A stretch of 64,000 nucleotides of DNA from Pollutimonas subterranea (GTDB lineage Bacteria > Pseudomonadota > Gammaproteobacteria > Burkholderiales > Burkholderiaceae_B), in contig NZ_PDNW01000018.1 in NCBI RefSeq assembly GCF_002849655.1, positions 1 through 64,000 of the forward strand. Reading direction: 5' to 3'. Shown here one piece after another: positions 17,027-26,593 of this stretch. Made by a program: the position numbers and the translations under genes. Under the pieces are notes generated by a model. The model was not told the origin of the DNA. It made no database searches and saw only the letters and a program-made list of their open reading frames with translations. The stretch's first letter is position 1. The number at the start of each line of letters is the position of its first letter.

Positions 17027-17104
17027 CACCAGACGGACCATTGCCAGCGCTGCGCCGAAACTTGTCGAAAGCGCGCCGAGACGTGCAGCCACATGGCCCA
17101 ATGA
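17027..17104 (+). pseudogene. C-terminal fragment of a four-helix copper storage (Csp-like) protein gene
   Basis: Translation gives HQTDHCQRCAETCRKR then AETCSHMAQ and a stop. It aligns with the last 25 residues of the intact Cys-rich protein encoded at 29671-30006 (HQMDHCQRCAEACRKCAEEC). One cysteine has become Arg. No upstream part of the gene is present; the transposon terminal repeat ends 44 bases before it. It is a relic left beside a transposon breakpoint. Confidence 0.75.
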
Positions 17105-17200
17105 CTTAAGCTTGATAACGGCCTGGCACCGGCAGGCGGCAGAAGGAAAATTATAAGATGATTGGTCTAGCCCCTGAATGGCATCTAATAAATGGAGATG

Positions 17201-17236
17201 GCAAAACAGCGAACTATGAATATTTCGCTGTTTTGC
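17201..17236. terminator. Perfect 13-bp stem, probable terminator
   Basis: GCAAAACAGCGAA (17201-17213) pairs exactly with 17224-17236 around a 10-nt loop. It lies just beyond the reconstructed stop of the Ser-rich protein gene on the minus strand and carries A/T runs inside the stem, so it could terminate in both directions. Confidence 0.55.
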
Positions 17237-17239
17237 TAT

Positions 17240-17717
17240 TTACTTCACGCCTGTCCCAGATTTTGTCGATGATGATCCAGATGAAGACGAGTTGGAGTTG
17301 GCGACTGTGCAGTACGGCTACCATTGGTCATTCCCGATGACCCCGAGTTTCGGTTGCCATCCGAAGCTCCGCTCTTTGGTTTTTGGGTATCGTTTTGGTT
17401 CGAGGTGCCGCTTCTGTTCGTGTCCATCGTGCCGTTGCTGTTCGTGTCAGAAGTACCACTGGTATCGCCGTTGTTCGGCATAGTACCTGATCGTCCAGAG
17501 GCACCTCCCGACGAAGATTCGCCATTGTTCGTGGTACCGCTCATGTCGCCGGTATTACCGTTACCCGCACCTGTACCACTATTAGAACCGGAAGAACTGG
17601 ACCCTATGCCGCTACCAGCCGTGCCCAAGCCGCCTGCGGCGCCAGTACTTTGGGCGTACACCGTTGGCGCTAAGCAAGAGGCAAGGAACACAATGCAATT
17701 GCAAGTAACTTTTTCAT
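17240..17717 (-). pseudogene. Ser/Gly/Asn-rich secreted protein gene with two frameshifts
   Basis: A ribosome site (GGAGAAGG) and ATG at 17717 open a signal peptide, MKKLLAIAL. The continuation VFLASCLAPTVYAQ lies in another frame, entered by one missing base near 17692. The body is low-complexity Ser, Gly, Asn and Thr to about 17290. There a second missing base separates it from a natural ending, SSSSGSSSTKSGTGVK, with stop at 17240-17242. Read as it stands, only a 148-residue frame from a GTG at 17691 remains. Function is unknown; secretion is inferred from the signal peptide. Confidence 0.65.
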
Positions 17718-17867
17718 ATCCTTCTCCTAATAGAAGATTCCGGTGGGTTAATTCTTCAGACTCAGTTTATTTTTGCGTTTTCACACAGACTCAGCCAGGA
17801 GCAGACAGCTGGGAATCCAACGTCCGGTGTGTCAGTTTTCCAGGAAACTCCGCAATGGTTGAGTTTG

Positions 17868-18722
17868 TCAGCGAACAAGCAGTATGGGCGCATGCACCGC
17901 CCGAACCACTGCCGTCGTGGTGCTTCCAACGATTAGAGTACGTAGGGGCGAATGGCCGTGAGCGCCCATGATGAGCATTGAACCGGGTCGATCTGCCATG
18001 TAGTCCGCGATAACTTTATCCGGCGCGCCGGGGAGAAGTGTCCAGTCGGCCTTTCGGCCATTTGCACCCACGGTCAGCAGAGCACGTTCCAACTCGGCGC
18101 GACGGGCCTCAGGCTCTTCGCCAGCCATTATTAGGTGAATTGGCATTCCGTCGAAGAGCGGCGAACTGGCTACATACTCCAACGCGCGGAGGATCGATTT
18201 GCCCCCATCGTAGGCAATCACGACGTTTTCCGGATGCAAAAATTGTTGCGGGGCGATAACGAGAGGCTTTTTACTGGCTCTCAATATGCGTTCAATTTTT
18301 GACCCTGTATGGGCGGTGGCGTACTCACTGGATGCTCCGCGTTTACCCATAATCACCAGTTCAGTTTCGGCTTCGCGTTCAAGAATCGTTTCGATGATGC
18401 CGCCATGTAAATGAACGAGCTCGATGTTCCCGTCGGCACCCGTCCGGACTCTAGCTTGGGCAGCGTCCAGTAGCGCACGGCCACTCTTTACAGCAAGTTT
18501 CCCCTGAGCTTCTTCAATGCGAGTCAACTCTTCCAGAAGCTCACTTTTCACACCCAGCCCAATAGCCCCGCTGTAGTCATGGCGGGACGCAACAGCGCTT
18601 TTGCGTTGCACTACGTGGAGTAATTCGATATCGGACTTTAAGCGTGATGCCAACCAAGCCGTGAGGTCACACACGGACATTGCATACGGGGACGCATCAA
18701 CACATGCGAGGATCTTTGACAT
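17868..18722 (-). CDS. Tandem-domain universal stress protein (UspA family)
   Basis: The protein has 284 residues from MSKILACVDASPYA; a longer frame upstream would overlap sulP. It has two Usp domains. The first ends with MGKRGASSEYATAHTGSKIERIL. The second ends with GAHGHSPLRTLIVGSTTTAVVRAV and carries the ATP-binding G-x2-G-x9-G(S/T) pattern. It lies 10 bases after the SulP stop on the same strand, so it is probably co-expressed with the transporter as a cytoplasmic stress partner. Confidence 0.92.
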   Translation of the reverse strand: MSKILACVDASPYAMSVCDLTAWLASRLKSDIELLHVVQRKSAVASRHDYSGAIGLGVKSELLEELTRIEEAQGKLAVKSGRALLDAAQARVRTGADGNIELVHLHGGIIETILEREAETELVIMGKRGASSEYATAHTGSKIERILRASKKPLVIAPQQFLHPENVVIAYDGGKSILRALEYVASSPLFDGMPIHLIMAGEEPEARRAELERALLTVGANGRKADWTLLPGAPDKVIADYMADRPGSMLIMGAHGHSPLRTLIVGSTTTAVVRAVHAPILLVR

Positions 18723-18732
18723 ATCTCTTCTC

Positions 18733-20217
18733 CTAATGGCCGACAGACTTAATGTCTGCGTCGGGTTTGTCATGCGTGGCAAATCTCCCGATCATGGTTG
18801 CGCTGGCTTCATTTAACCCTGCGACCTCCACTGACGTACCCTCGCGTCTAAGCTTAATTATTACCTTATCTAAGGCGCCTACTGCGGAAATATCCCAGAA
18901 ATGCGCTACTGAAACGTCGAGAACGACCTTATCCACGACCTCTTTGAAATCGATGGCTTCGGAGAAACGCTCTGTGGAAGCAAAAAACACCTGGCCCGAG
19001 TATGAGTACGTGCGTGTGCTTCCATCTTGGGAGAGTTCCGATTTGATCGTGAGGAGGCGCTTCACCTTGCCTGCAAAGAACAACCCGCTAAGGATTACAC
19101 CGGCCAACACACCTTGTGCCAGATCGTGCGTCCAGACCACAACGATAACAGTCGCGATCATCACCACAGATGATTGCCAAGGAAATGAGCGCAAGTTTCG
19201 TATTGAGCTCCAGCTAAACGTGCCAATCGATACCATGATCATGACGGCGACCAGCGCGGGCATTGGAATCCTTGCTACGAGAGGACCAAGCACAACGATC
19301 AAGAAAAGGAGAAAAGCGCCCGCGACGAAAGTCGAGAGACGCGTTGAGCCTCCTGATTTCACGTTGATGACGGACTGGCCGATCATGGCACAGCCGCCCA
19401 TCCCGCCAAAAAAGCCGGCCACAAAGTTGGCGATCCCCTGACCTTTGCATTCCCGGCGCTTGTCGCTTGGCGTGTCGGTGAGGTCGTCAACAATCTGCGC
19501 AGTCATCATAGACTCGAGCAATCCTACAGTGGCCATGGTCAGCGAATAGGGAAAGATGATGCGCAGCGTTTCCATGCTGAACGGAACATTCGGAATGAGG
19601 AACTCCGGCAGCGACGAGGGCAGCGTTCCCATGTCACCAACGGTGTTGACCGGCAAGCCCCCATAGATAGAAATAATCGTTAGCACGACTATCGCAACCA
19701 AAGGGGATGGGATAACCTTAGTTAGGCGGGGAAGGAGATAAATGATTACCAAGCCGGCGCCAACCATGGCGTACGTTATCCATGTGACGTCAGTAAGTTG
19801 CGGCAATTGGGCAAGAAAGATCAGAATCGCCAGCGCATTTACAAAACCCGTGACTACTGAGCGTGATACGTACTGCATCAGAAGGTCCAGCCGGAGAAAT
19901 CCTGCCAACACCTGAAAGACACCCATCAGAATCGTTGCGGCGAAGAGGTACTCCACCCCATGCTCTTTGACTAGAGGCACAACTAGAACCGCTATGGCGG
20001 CGGTTGCTGCTGAAATCATGCCCGGCCGACCTCCGACGAACGCAATGATTACCGCGATGGAAAAGGAGGCATAAAGGCCCACGCGTGGGTCGATGCCCGC
20101 GATGACAGAAAAGCCAATGGCTTCTGGGATAAGAGCAAGGGCGACGACGATGCCCGCGAGAATATCGGCGCGAGGATTTGACATCCATTCGCGGCGAAAT
20201 GTGGAAAAGAAAGACAT
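18733..20217 (-). CDS. SulP-family anion transporter with STAS domain
   Basis: The protein has 494 residues. The membrane domain opens with [21 protein letters not shown] and has about 12 helices including the conserved [20 protein letters not shown]-terminal STAS domain follows ([23 protein letters not shown]). It would exchange or co-transport an inorganic anion such as sulfate or bicarbonate across the inner membrane; sequence alone does not decide which. The uspA gene follows directly. Confidence 0.93.
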   Translation of the reverse strand: MSFFSTFRREWMSNPRADILAGIVVALALIPEAIGFSVIAGIDPRVGLYASFSIAVIIAFVGGRPGMISAATAAIAVLVVPLVKEHGVEYLFAATILMGVFQVLAGFLRLDLLMQYVSRSVVTGFVNALAILIFLAQLPQLTDVTWITYAMVGAGLVIIYLLPRLTKVIPSPLVAIVVLTIISIYGGLPVNTVGDMGTLPSSLPEFLIPNVPFSMETLRIIFPYSLTMATVGLLESMMTAQIVDDLTDTPSDKRRECKGQGIANFVAGFFGGMGGCAMIGQSVINVKSGGSTRLSTFVAGAFLLFLIVVLGPLVARIPMPALVAVMIMVSIGTFSWSSIRNLRSFPWQSSVVMIATVIVVVWTHDLAQGVLAGVILSGLFFAGKVKRLLTIKSELSQDGSTRTYSYSGQVFFASTERFSEAIDFKEVVDKVVLDVSVAHFWDISAVGALDKVIIKLRREGTSVEVAGLNEASATMIGRFATHDKPDADIKSVGH

Positions 20218-20783
20218 GGATTTTGACTAACCTGAAGTTAGCAAGCGAGGCAATCGTGCCGAGGGATGTGGCTAGGAGTTGGTCTCGGAGCGAGCCGTTA
20301 TTCGCTTGGAATTGTCCGAGGGATAGGCGCCCGGCCGAGCCACCCGGCGCTGCCGGGTCCACTTAGATCGCTGTCGTAGCGACGCAGCATCCATTGCAGG
20401 TGCTGTAGTGCGAAATTATACATGAGCAGTGAAGTTGCGAAAGGGACGTAGCCGACGCCCTGGCTCAATATAGTGGCCGCGCAATGTACGAGTTCAAACC
20501 TTGAAAGCCGGAGTTCCGCTTTGGTTCGTTTCCTGCCTGATTAATCGGACAGAGTATGTCAGATCAAGTCTGAATCAATACACATTAGGTCATCAGCTCG
20601 TCAGACCGCCGCACACTGACGCCACACTCGGAGGGTGTGTTGCCTAGCTTGCCGATAAAGACGTTGCCAAGAGTCTTCTTCAGTCAACTATACGGGCTAA
20701 ATTCGTGTACACAGAGGACCCGATGGCCATGGCCTCTGACAGGGAAGTCTAAATCTAATAATGTTGCATTGAGGGGAAGCAAT
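20218..20783. other. Intergenic region between sulP and cold-shock gene
   Basis: 566 bases with no convincing gene. It contains a perfect hairpin ACCCGGC-GCT-GCCGGGT (20342-20358) on the sulP side and the presumed 5' leader of the divergent cold-shock gene. No recognisable operator was found. Confidence 0.4.
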
Positions 20784-21175
<392 letters not shown>

Positions 21176-21219
21176 AGTCACCCTGCACCACTCTTATCAT
21201 GCCCACCTTGGCGAGCCAC

Positions 21220-21235
21220 ATGACAAAAATGTAAT
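21220..21235. promoter_or_regulatory. Cop-box-like site upstream of copper ATPase gene
   Basis: ATGACAAAAATGTAAT differs in one position from the ATTACA-N4-TGTAAT pattern seen at five other sites in the window. It lies 144 bases upstream of the ATPase start. It is the likely CopR-type operator, inferred from pattern and context. Confidence 0.55.
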
Positions 21236-21378
21236 GCGCCAGAAGGCGGGTTAATGGCTGGAAACGCATGGGTATATGGCATTATGGAATTTGTCCCGTT
21301 GCGTTGTCTAGGGGCGTTGAGAATATCTGCCTGTACATCGCTGGACTTGCCCTCACTCTTCGAAAGGTGTTTATCGCC

Positions 21379-23715
21379 ATGGCGCAGATTAAGTCTGAAC
21401 ATCCTCACCAACACAATGTGAAACACGCGGACTCCGGCGCCCAACGCACCGATCCGGTGTGCGGTATGCAGGTCACAGAAGACTCTTCTCACCACGTTCA
21501 ACGCGAGGGTAAATCTTTCTATTTTTGCAGTGCAAAGTGCTTGGACACGTTCAAACACGATCCCGAGAAATTCACCGCCCAGCAAAACAAGAACGACGCG
21601 GCTTTGGAGCAGGCAGCTCCTGGCACTATTTATACCTGTCCGATGCACCCCGAGATTCGGCAAGACCATCCGGGAAGCTGTCCAAAGTGTGGCATGGCGC
21701 TTGAGCCGCTGATGCCCAGCCTGGAAGATGACAATCCTGAGTTGAAGGATTTCACGCGCAGATTCTGGTGGACCTTGCCATTCACCATTATTGTCACAGT
21801 GTTGGCCATGTTCGGTCACCAGTTGGGCTGGTTCAGCATGACTGCCCAAACTTGGATTGAGCTGGTGTTATCGATACCCGTAGTGCTGTGGGCCGGTCAG
21901 CCCTTTTTTGTGCGGGGCTGGCAGTCGGTGATCAACCGCAGCCCCAATATGTGGACGCTCATCGGTCTGGGTACAGCCGCTGCATTCATCTATAGCGTCG
22001 TCGCCACAGTGGCGCCAGGGATTTTTCCTGAAACGTTCATGTCCATGGGCCGGATCGCCGTCTACTTTGAAGCCGCAGTGGTCATCATCTCGTTGACCCT
22101 GTTCGGTCAAATTCTCGAGCTTCGGGCCCGTTCGCAGACGTCGGCTGCTATCAAATCGCTGCTTGGGCTGGCACCCAAAACAGCCCGCCGTATCAACAAG
22201 GATGGTACAGAGGAAGATGTGCCGCTGACGCATGTCCATGAAGGTGATCGCTTGCGTGTGCGCCCCGGCGAGAAAGTGCCTGTCGATGGGGTTGTGGAAG
22301 ACGGTGCCAGTTCCCTGGATGAATCCATGCTCACGGGCGAACCTCTGCCTGTGAGCAAGCGCCCTGGCCACAAAGTGATCGGCGCGACGATGAATACATC
22401 CGGCTCGCTAGTGATTAGAGCTGAAAAGGTCGGCTCGGCCACAGTGCTCTCGCAAATCGTCCAGCTCGTCGCGCAAGCGCAACGCTCTCGCGCGCCGATG
22501 CAACGCATGGCAGATCAAGTGGCGGGTTATTTTGTCATGGCGGTCGTCGCCATCGCCATCATCACCCTATTGGTCTGGGGTACTTTTGGTCCGCAACCGA
22601 GCTGGGTATATGGTTTGATTAATGCCGTGGCCGTGTTGATCATCGCCTGTCCCTGCGCATTGGGATTAGCCACGCCCATGTCAATTATGGTGGCAACCGG
22701 TCGTGGTGCCACGCGAGGTGTGCTGTTTCGCGATGCGGCAGCCATTGAGAATTTTCGCAAAATCGATACCCTCATCGTTGATAAGACGGGGACTTTGACT
22801 GAGGGACGCCCGGCGTTCGAGCAAGCTATCCCCGCTGGCGACACAGAGGCCGACGAAGTGCTGCGTCTGGCGGCAAGCCTTGATCAAGGCAGCGAGCATC
22901 CGCTAGCAGACGCCATTGTCAGCGCAGCGCGTGAGCGGGGCTTGAGCCTCAGTGCCGTCACCGACTTCGAATCGGGTAGCGGTATTGGCGTGCGTGGCCA
23001 GGTCGAGGATAAACGCCTTGCCCTCGGCAACACCGCCCTAATGGACCAGGAAAATGTTGACGTTACGATCATGGCCAGCACCGCCGAATCGTTGCGCACC
23101 AAGGGTGCGAGCGTCATGTATTTAGCAACAGACGGTCAATTAGCAGGCTTGCTGGCCGTCTCTGACCCAATCAAGAAAAGTACGCCGGAAGCCGTCAAAG
23201 ATCTCAAGGCGGCTGGAATTCGCGTCATCATGGCAACAGGCGACGGCGTTTCGACTGCTAAGGCGGTAGCGGAGCGCCTCGGAATCGACGAGGTTCATGG
23301 TGAAGTGAAGCCGGCTGACAAGCTTGATCTTGTCAGCAAACTCCAAGCGGAAGGCCGAATTGTTGCGATGGCCGGCGACGGCATTAATGACGCCCCTGCT
23401 TTAGCCAAAGCCGATGTCGGCATCGCGATGGGTACCGGTACGGACGTGGCCATGAACAGCGCGCAAGTCACATTGGTAAAGGGAGACTTACGCGGTATCT
23501 CCATTGCGCGCCACTTATCGGACCAAACAATCGCCAATATGAAGCAAAACTTAGGTTTCGCATTCATTTACAACGCTCTGGGCGTGCCCCTGGCTGCGGG
23601 TGTCTTGTACCCATTTGTGGGCCTATTGCTCTCGCCAATGTTTGCCGCATTAGCGATGAGCCTGAGTTCAGCATCAGTCGTTTTTAATGCCCTCAGGCTT
23701 CGCAAATCCACGTGA
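21379..23715 (+). CDS. Copper-translocating P1B-type ATPase
   Basis: The protein has 778 residues from [13 protein letters not shown]; a longer frame exists upstream but lacks homology. In order there are: a His-rich start; a YHS domain (DPVCGM at 25, FYFCSAKC); a heavy-metal-binding domain (YTCPMHPEI at 85, SCPKCGM); and the membrane core with CPC motif (C424-P-C426) and DKTGT (D468). [20 protein letters not shown] closes the ATP-binding domain. It exports Cu(I) from cytoplasm to periplasm. It starts island 1, divergent from the periplasmic genes that follow. Confidence 0.95.
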   Translation: MAQIKSEHPHQHNVKHADSGAQRTDPVCGMQVTEDSSHHVQREGKSFYFCSAKCLDTFKHDPEKFTAQQNKNDAALEQAAPGTIYTCPMHPEIRQDHPGSCPKCGMALEPLMPSLEDDNPELKDFTRRFWWTLPFTIIVTVLAMFGHQLGWFSMTAQTWIELVLSIPVVLWAGQPFFVRGWQSVINRSPNMWTLIGLGTAAAFIYSVVATVAPGIFPETFMSMGRIAVYFEAAVVIISLTLFGQILELRARSQTSAAIKSLLGLAPKTARRINKDGTEEDVPLTHVHEGDRLRVRPGEKVPVDGVVEDGASSLDESMLTGEPLPVSKRPGHKVIGATMNTSGSLVIRAEKVGSATVLSQIVQLVAQAQRSRAPMQRMADQVAGYFVMAVVAIAIITLLVWGTFGPQPSWVYGLINAVAVLIIACPCALGLATPMSIMVATGRGATRGVLFRDAAAIENFRKIDTLIVDKTGTLTEGRPAFEQAIPAGDTEADEVLRLAASLDQGSEHPLADAIVSAARERGLSLSAVTDFESGSGIGVRGQVEDKRLALGNTALMDQENVDVTIMASTAESLRTKGASVMYLATDGQLAGLLAVSDPIKKSTPEAVKDLKAAGIRVIMATGDGVSTAKAVAERLGIDEVHGEVKPADKLDLVSKLQAEGRIVAMAGDGINDAPALAKADVGIAMGTGTDVAMNSAQVTLVKGDLRGISIARHLSDQTIANMKQNLGFAFIYNALGVPLAAGVLYPFVGLLLSPMFAALAMSLSSASVVFNALRLRKST

Positions 23716-23841
23716 ATGCAGTTTGTCCCGTGGTTGGCCGTCCCCGACCTCTGGGCAAGAGTCTAAGCTGGCGTGTTTTGTAGCGCAAAGGCATACAAGT
23801 AAACGCCACGTAGCTTATTCTGTCCGTCTTTCTTTGCAGCT

Positions 23842-24258
23842 TTAATCCCTGGAAAACGGCCTGCCGGTAAAGTCAACAGTAACCAGATTGCCGTCAAGCT
23901 TTCCCATACCTGGCGCGTTCAAAGGCATCCCTGGCGCCGACACGCCCTTCACTGAACGGTCGTCGAGCAATTTGTTGACAACGCTTGCCGGTACGTGCCC
24001 TTCTATGATTTGGCCGGTGGCCTCGACTACGCCAGTGTGACATGAGCTAAGCTGCGACGGCACACCGAGTTTCTCCTTGACCGAAGCCATGTCGGCCGTC
24101 TTTATCGCCGTAACATCAAAGCCGGACTCCCGCATATGCTCGACCCAGCCGGAGCAGCAGCCGCAATTGGGATCCTGGTAGACCGTGATGGCCGTGCTGG
24201 CCGCATGTGCAAAGGAGGATGCGGCCGTTAAGGCAACCGCTGCTAGCCATAATTTCAT
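23842..24258 (-). CDS. DUF411 (CopG-like) periplasmic copper protein
   Basis: The protein has 138 residues. A signal peptide (MKLWLAAVALTAASSFAHA) is followed by the DUF411 metal motif NCGCC (CxCC-type) and a later conserved Cys-His in SCHTGVVE. Proteins of this family in copper islands are called CopG and bind copper in the periplasm. It is the last gene of a minus-strand series copA-copB-cupredoxin-cytochrome c-DUF411. A close copy is at 60611-61027. Confidence 0.9.
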   Translation of the reverse strand: MKLWLAAVALTAASSFAHAASTAITVYQDPNCGCCSGWVEHMRESGFDVTAIKTADMASVKEKLGVPSQLSSCHTGVVEATGQIIEGHVPASVVNKLLDDRSVKGVSAPGMPLNAPGMGKLDGNLVTVDFTGRPFSRD

Positions 24259-24330
24259 GAAACCCTCTCCAGGGAAAACGTAAAACTTGAATTTTTCATA
24301 GTAAAGATAAAGGACCCACGCACGAGTAGC

Positions 24331-24804
24331 TTAATTCTGGCGTTGCAAAGTGACTTCTTTTTGCGCCTCCAGAACCTTTGGGGGCCAGGTACTCTTGATA
24401 TAAGTGAGTACGGCAATAATCTCGTCGTCGGACAAGATGCCGCCATAAGCAGGCATGTCGCTTACATAACCCGCAGGCGCTGTCTTCCCTGGGACCAGGC
24501 CGTTCCTCACCATATCGACCAACATCGCGTCGGGATGATGCCAGGTATGGCCGGTCTTGTCGTGCGGCGGTGCGGGCAATTTCCCATTGGGCATGCGCTC
24601 ACGCCAGTTCGGTTGCCCTTGCAGCGATTCGCCATGGCACGCGGCGCAGTTGTTCGTGTAAATGGCTTTGCCCTGCATCACAAGAGTTTGATTCGCAGGG
24701 TCAATGAATGCCGGGCCTGATTGCCGCATCGTACTGTAAAGGATGGCGGCGACACCCATTATGGCGACGCCGACCACCCCAAAGATCAGTGTTCTCTGTG
24801 ACAT
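24331..24804 (-). CDS. Membrane-anchored class I cytochrome c
   Basis: The protein has 157 residues. An uncleaved N-terminal helix (about residues 5-25) precedes a haem site, NNCAACH. The likely axial methionine is in YVSDMPAY. The segment GHTWHHPDAML is shared with all three copies in the window. It presumably passes electrons in the periplasm, perhaps in copper oxidation state control; the partner is unknown. It lies between cupredoxin and DUF411 genes in one transcription unit. Confidence 0.9.
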   Translation of the reverse strand: MSQRTLIFGVVGVAIMGVAAILYSTMRQSGPAFIDPANQTLVMQGKAIYTNNCAACHGESLQGQPNWRERMPNGKLPAPPHDKTGHTWHHPDAMLVDMVRNGLVPGKTAPAGYVSDMPAYGGILSDDEIIAVLTYIKSTWPPKVLEAQKEVTLQRQN

Positions 24805-24818
24805 TTCTATGCGACAGG

Positions 24819-25331
24819 TCAGCTGACCTTGACCTTACCGATCATTCCAGCCTCCATATGACCAGGGATCAAGCAAGCGAAATCGACGGTGCCCGCTTGG
24901 TCGAACTTCCACACCAGGCCGCCAATCTTACCCGGTGCCAATGTGATCATATTCGGCTCCGCATGCTGCATCCCTGGCATTTTTTGCATTTCGACCGCAT
25001 GCGCCTTCAGTTCGGCAATGGAGCCGATCACCATTTCATGCGGGATCTTCCCCGTGTTCTTTATAAAGAAGCGAACGGTCTCGCCGGCACTAACCTGGAT
25101 TTCACCAGGCGTAAACCGCATGGTGTCGTCCATCGTCAATTCGATGGTACGTGTCACTTTAGCTGGGTCACCAGGCTGGCCAGTTAGCGACGGTGCGTTC
25201 GACATCGTGGACATGTCGTGGCCAGGCATGCCGTGCGCCGGCGCACCATGCCCCCCGGCATGGTTACCCGCAGCCAATGCGAGGGCTGGCAACACGCTCA
25301 AAGCCAGAATAGAAAGGGTTTTTTTCATCAT
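24819..25331 (-). CDS. CopI-like periplasmic cupredoxin
   Basis: The protein has 170 residues starting MMKKTLSIL with a clear signal peptide ending in LALAAG. A His/Met-rich N-terminal extension (HAGGHGAPAHGMPGHDM) precedes a cupredoxin fold. Type 1 copper ligands are visible as His in KIPHEM and Cys, His and Met in FACLIPGHMEAGM. The plan matches CopI-type copper-tolerance cupredoxins. Only 14 bases separate it from the cytochrome c gene downstream. Confidence 0.92.
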   Translation of the reverse strand: MMKKTLSILALSVLPALALAAGNHAGGHGAPAHGMPGHDMSTMSNAPSLTGQPGDPAKVTRTIELTMDDTMRFTPGEIQVSAGETVRFFIKNTGKIPHEMVIGSIAELKAHAVEMQKMPGMQHAEPNMITLAPGKIGGLVWKFDQAGTVDFACLIPGHMEAGMIGKVKVS

Positions 25332-25396
25332 AAATACTCTCATGAGATTTGTTTGGGCGGGCAGCCGCTTCACGCTGCCCATAGGAAAAGGCAACA

Positions 25397-26593
25397 TCAA
25401 AAGCGAAAACTTAAACCAGCTACGAAACGGGTTTCCTGCTTGGAGTCGCCCGCTGCGCGCGCGTAATCCGCCGTTTTTCCAAATTTGCTGGCCCATTCAA
25501 CGCCAATGTAGGGAACAAACTGACGGGTGACTTCGTACTTGAGGCGCAAGCCTGCGGTACCGTCGGTCAAGCCGCTGCCGATACCCCAACGTTCATCGTC
25601 CTTGCCATAGAAATTCACTTCGACGCTCGGTTGAAGGTAGAGCCTCTGGGTCAGCAAAATGTCGTATTCGGCCTTCAGCCCCAGAGCGGTGCGTCCGCTG
25701 GGCCCGACATAGGCAGTGGCATCCACCTCAAACCAGTAAGGCGCTAGTCCTTTAACGCCAAATGCCAGCCATTCCCGGTTCGGTGCGTCTTGGCCGTGGT
25801 CGAATCGAACGCCAAGTTCCGTATCCCAGAATGTTGAAACCGCATGACGCCAAAGCAGTTGCGTCTCGGATTCCTGCAGTTTTCCGCTTGCTATTTCGCC
25901 TTCCACCTTGATCACGGCGCGGTTATAGGTGCTGCCATACCAGGCTTCCCCTTCATAGGCCGCCCATTCCTCGCCTCGAGCTCTGACGTACTCGAGTCGG
26001 TCAAAATTGACGGAACCGAAGTTGTGCATGTCCGACATGATTAGCGCATCGGATGGTGGCAGTGCATACTTGCCCGCATTACGCACGTAGCCATCGGAGT
26101 AGGCATCCGGATCGCGAGCATCCGGTGGGGCCGAGCCGCCTTGCATCTGCATATCGCCATGATCCATTTCGCCGTCGCCATCGTCCATCGCACCCATATT
26201 GTGGTCAGGGGCTGGCGCACTAGAGCCCGACTGGCCGTGCTTCATCCCCGGCATAGCGGAGGTACTTTTGCCGGGGTCGGTCTGCTTCATAGGCATCTTC
26301 ATGGGGTCATGACCCTGGGCTGGCGCTTTCCCCGCTCCATGGTTCATACCGGACATGTCCATCGAACCGTGATTCATACCTGACATGTCCATAGAACCAT
26401 GGTCCATGCCTGAGGTTTTCGGCTGTGTGCTGGTTTCTGACGGCGCGGAGGTGTAGCCGGCGTGACCCGCATGCGTCTGCGCATAGGCAAACACGGGCAT
26501 CACCCCCACTGTAGCGATTACCGCCGAAAGGAGTTTCTTTTTCAATTGATTGTTCATGACCAGGATGCCTAACGTATCGTTCAATGTCTTCAT
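25397..26593 (-). CDS. copB: CopB outer-membrane copper resistance protein
   Basis: The protein has 398 residues. The start at 26593 overlaps the copA stop (ATGA), which suggests translational coupling; a later ATG at 26557 also fits the signal peptide. A Met/His/Gly-rich region (GMDHGSMDMSGMNHG repeats) covers about residues 60-140. A conserved beta-barrel domain of the CopB/PcoB family follows (DAYSDGYVRNAGKY, ending in GLSFRF, with a terminal Phe typical of outer-membrane proteins). It would sequester or release copper at the outer membrane. Confidence 0.92.
   Translation of the reverse strand: MKTLNDTLGILVMNNQLKKKLLSAVIATVGVMPVFAYAQTHAGHAGYTSAPSETSTQPKTSGMDHGSMDMSGMNHGSMDMSGMNHGAGKAPAQGHDPMKMPMKQTDPGKSTSAMPGMKHGQSGSSAPAPDHNMGAMDDGDGEMDHGDMQMQGGSAPPDARDPDAYSDGYVRNAGKYALPPSDALIMSDMHNFGSVNFDRLEYVRARGEEWAAYEGEAWYGSTYNRAVIKVEGEIASGKLQESETQLLWRHAVSTFWDTELGVRFDHGQDAPNREWLAFGVKGLAPYWFEVDATAYVGPSGRTALGLKAEYDILLTQRLYLQPSVEVNFYGKDDERWGIGSGLTDGTAGLRLKYEVTRQFVPYIGVEWASKFGKTADYARAAGDSKQETRFVAGLSFRF

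Noticed and set aside
21178..21849. 223-codon minus-strand frame opposite the ATPase gene
   Set aside because: It is antisense to a well-supported P-type ATPase and to its promoter region.
22107..22508. Minus-strand frame inside the ATPase gene (and its counterpart at 58206-58484)
   Set aside because: Both occur because the opposite strand of a conserved GC-rich gene stays open; no start signals.
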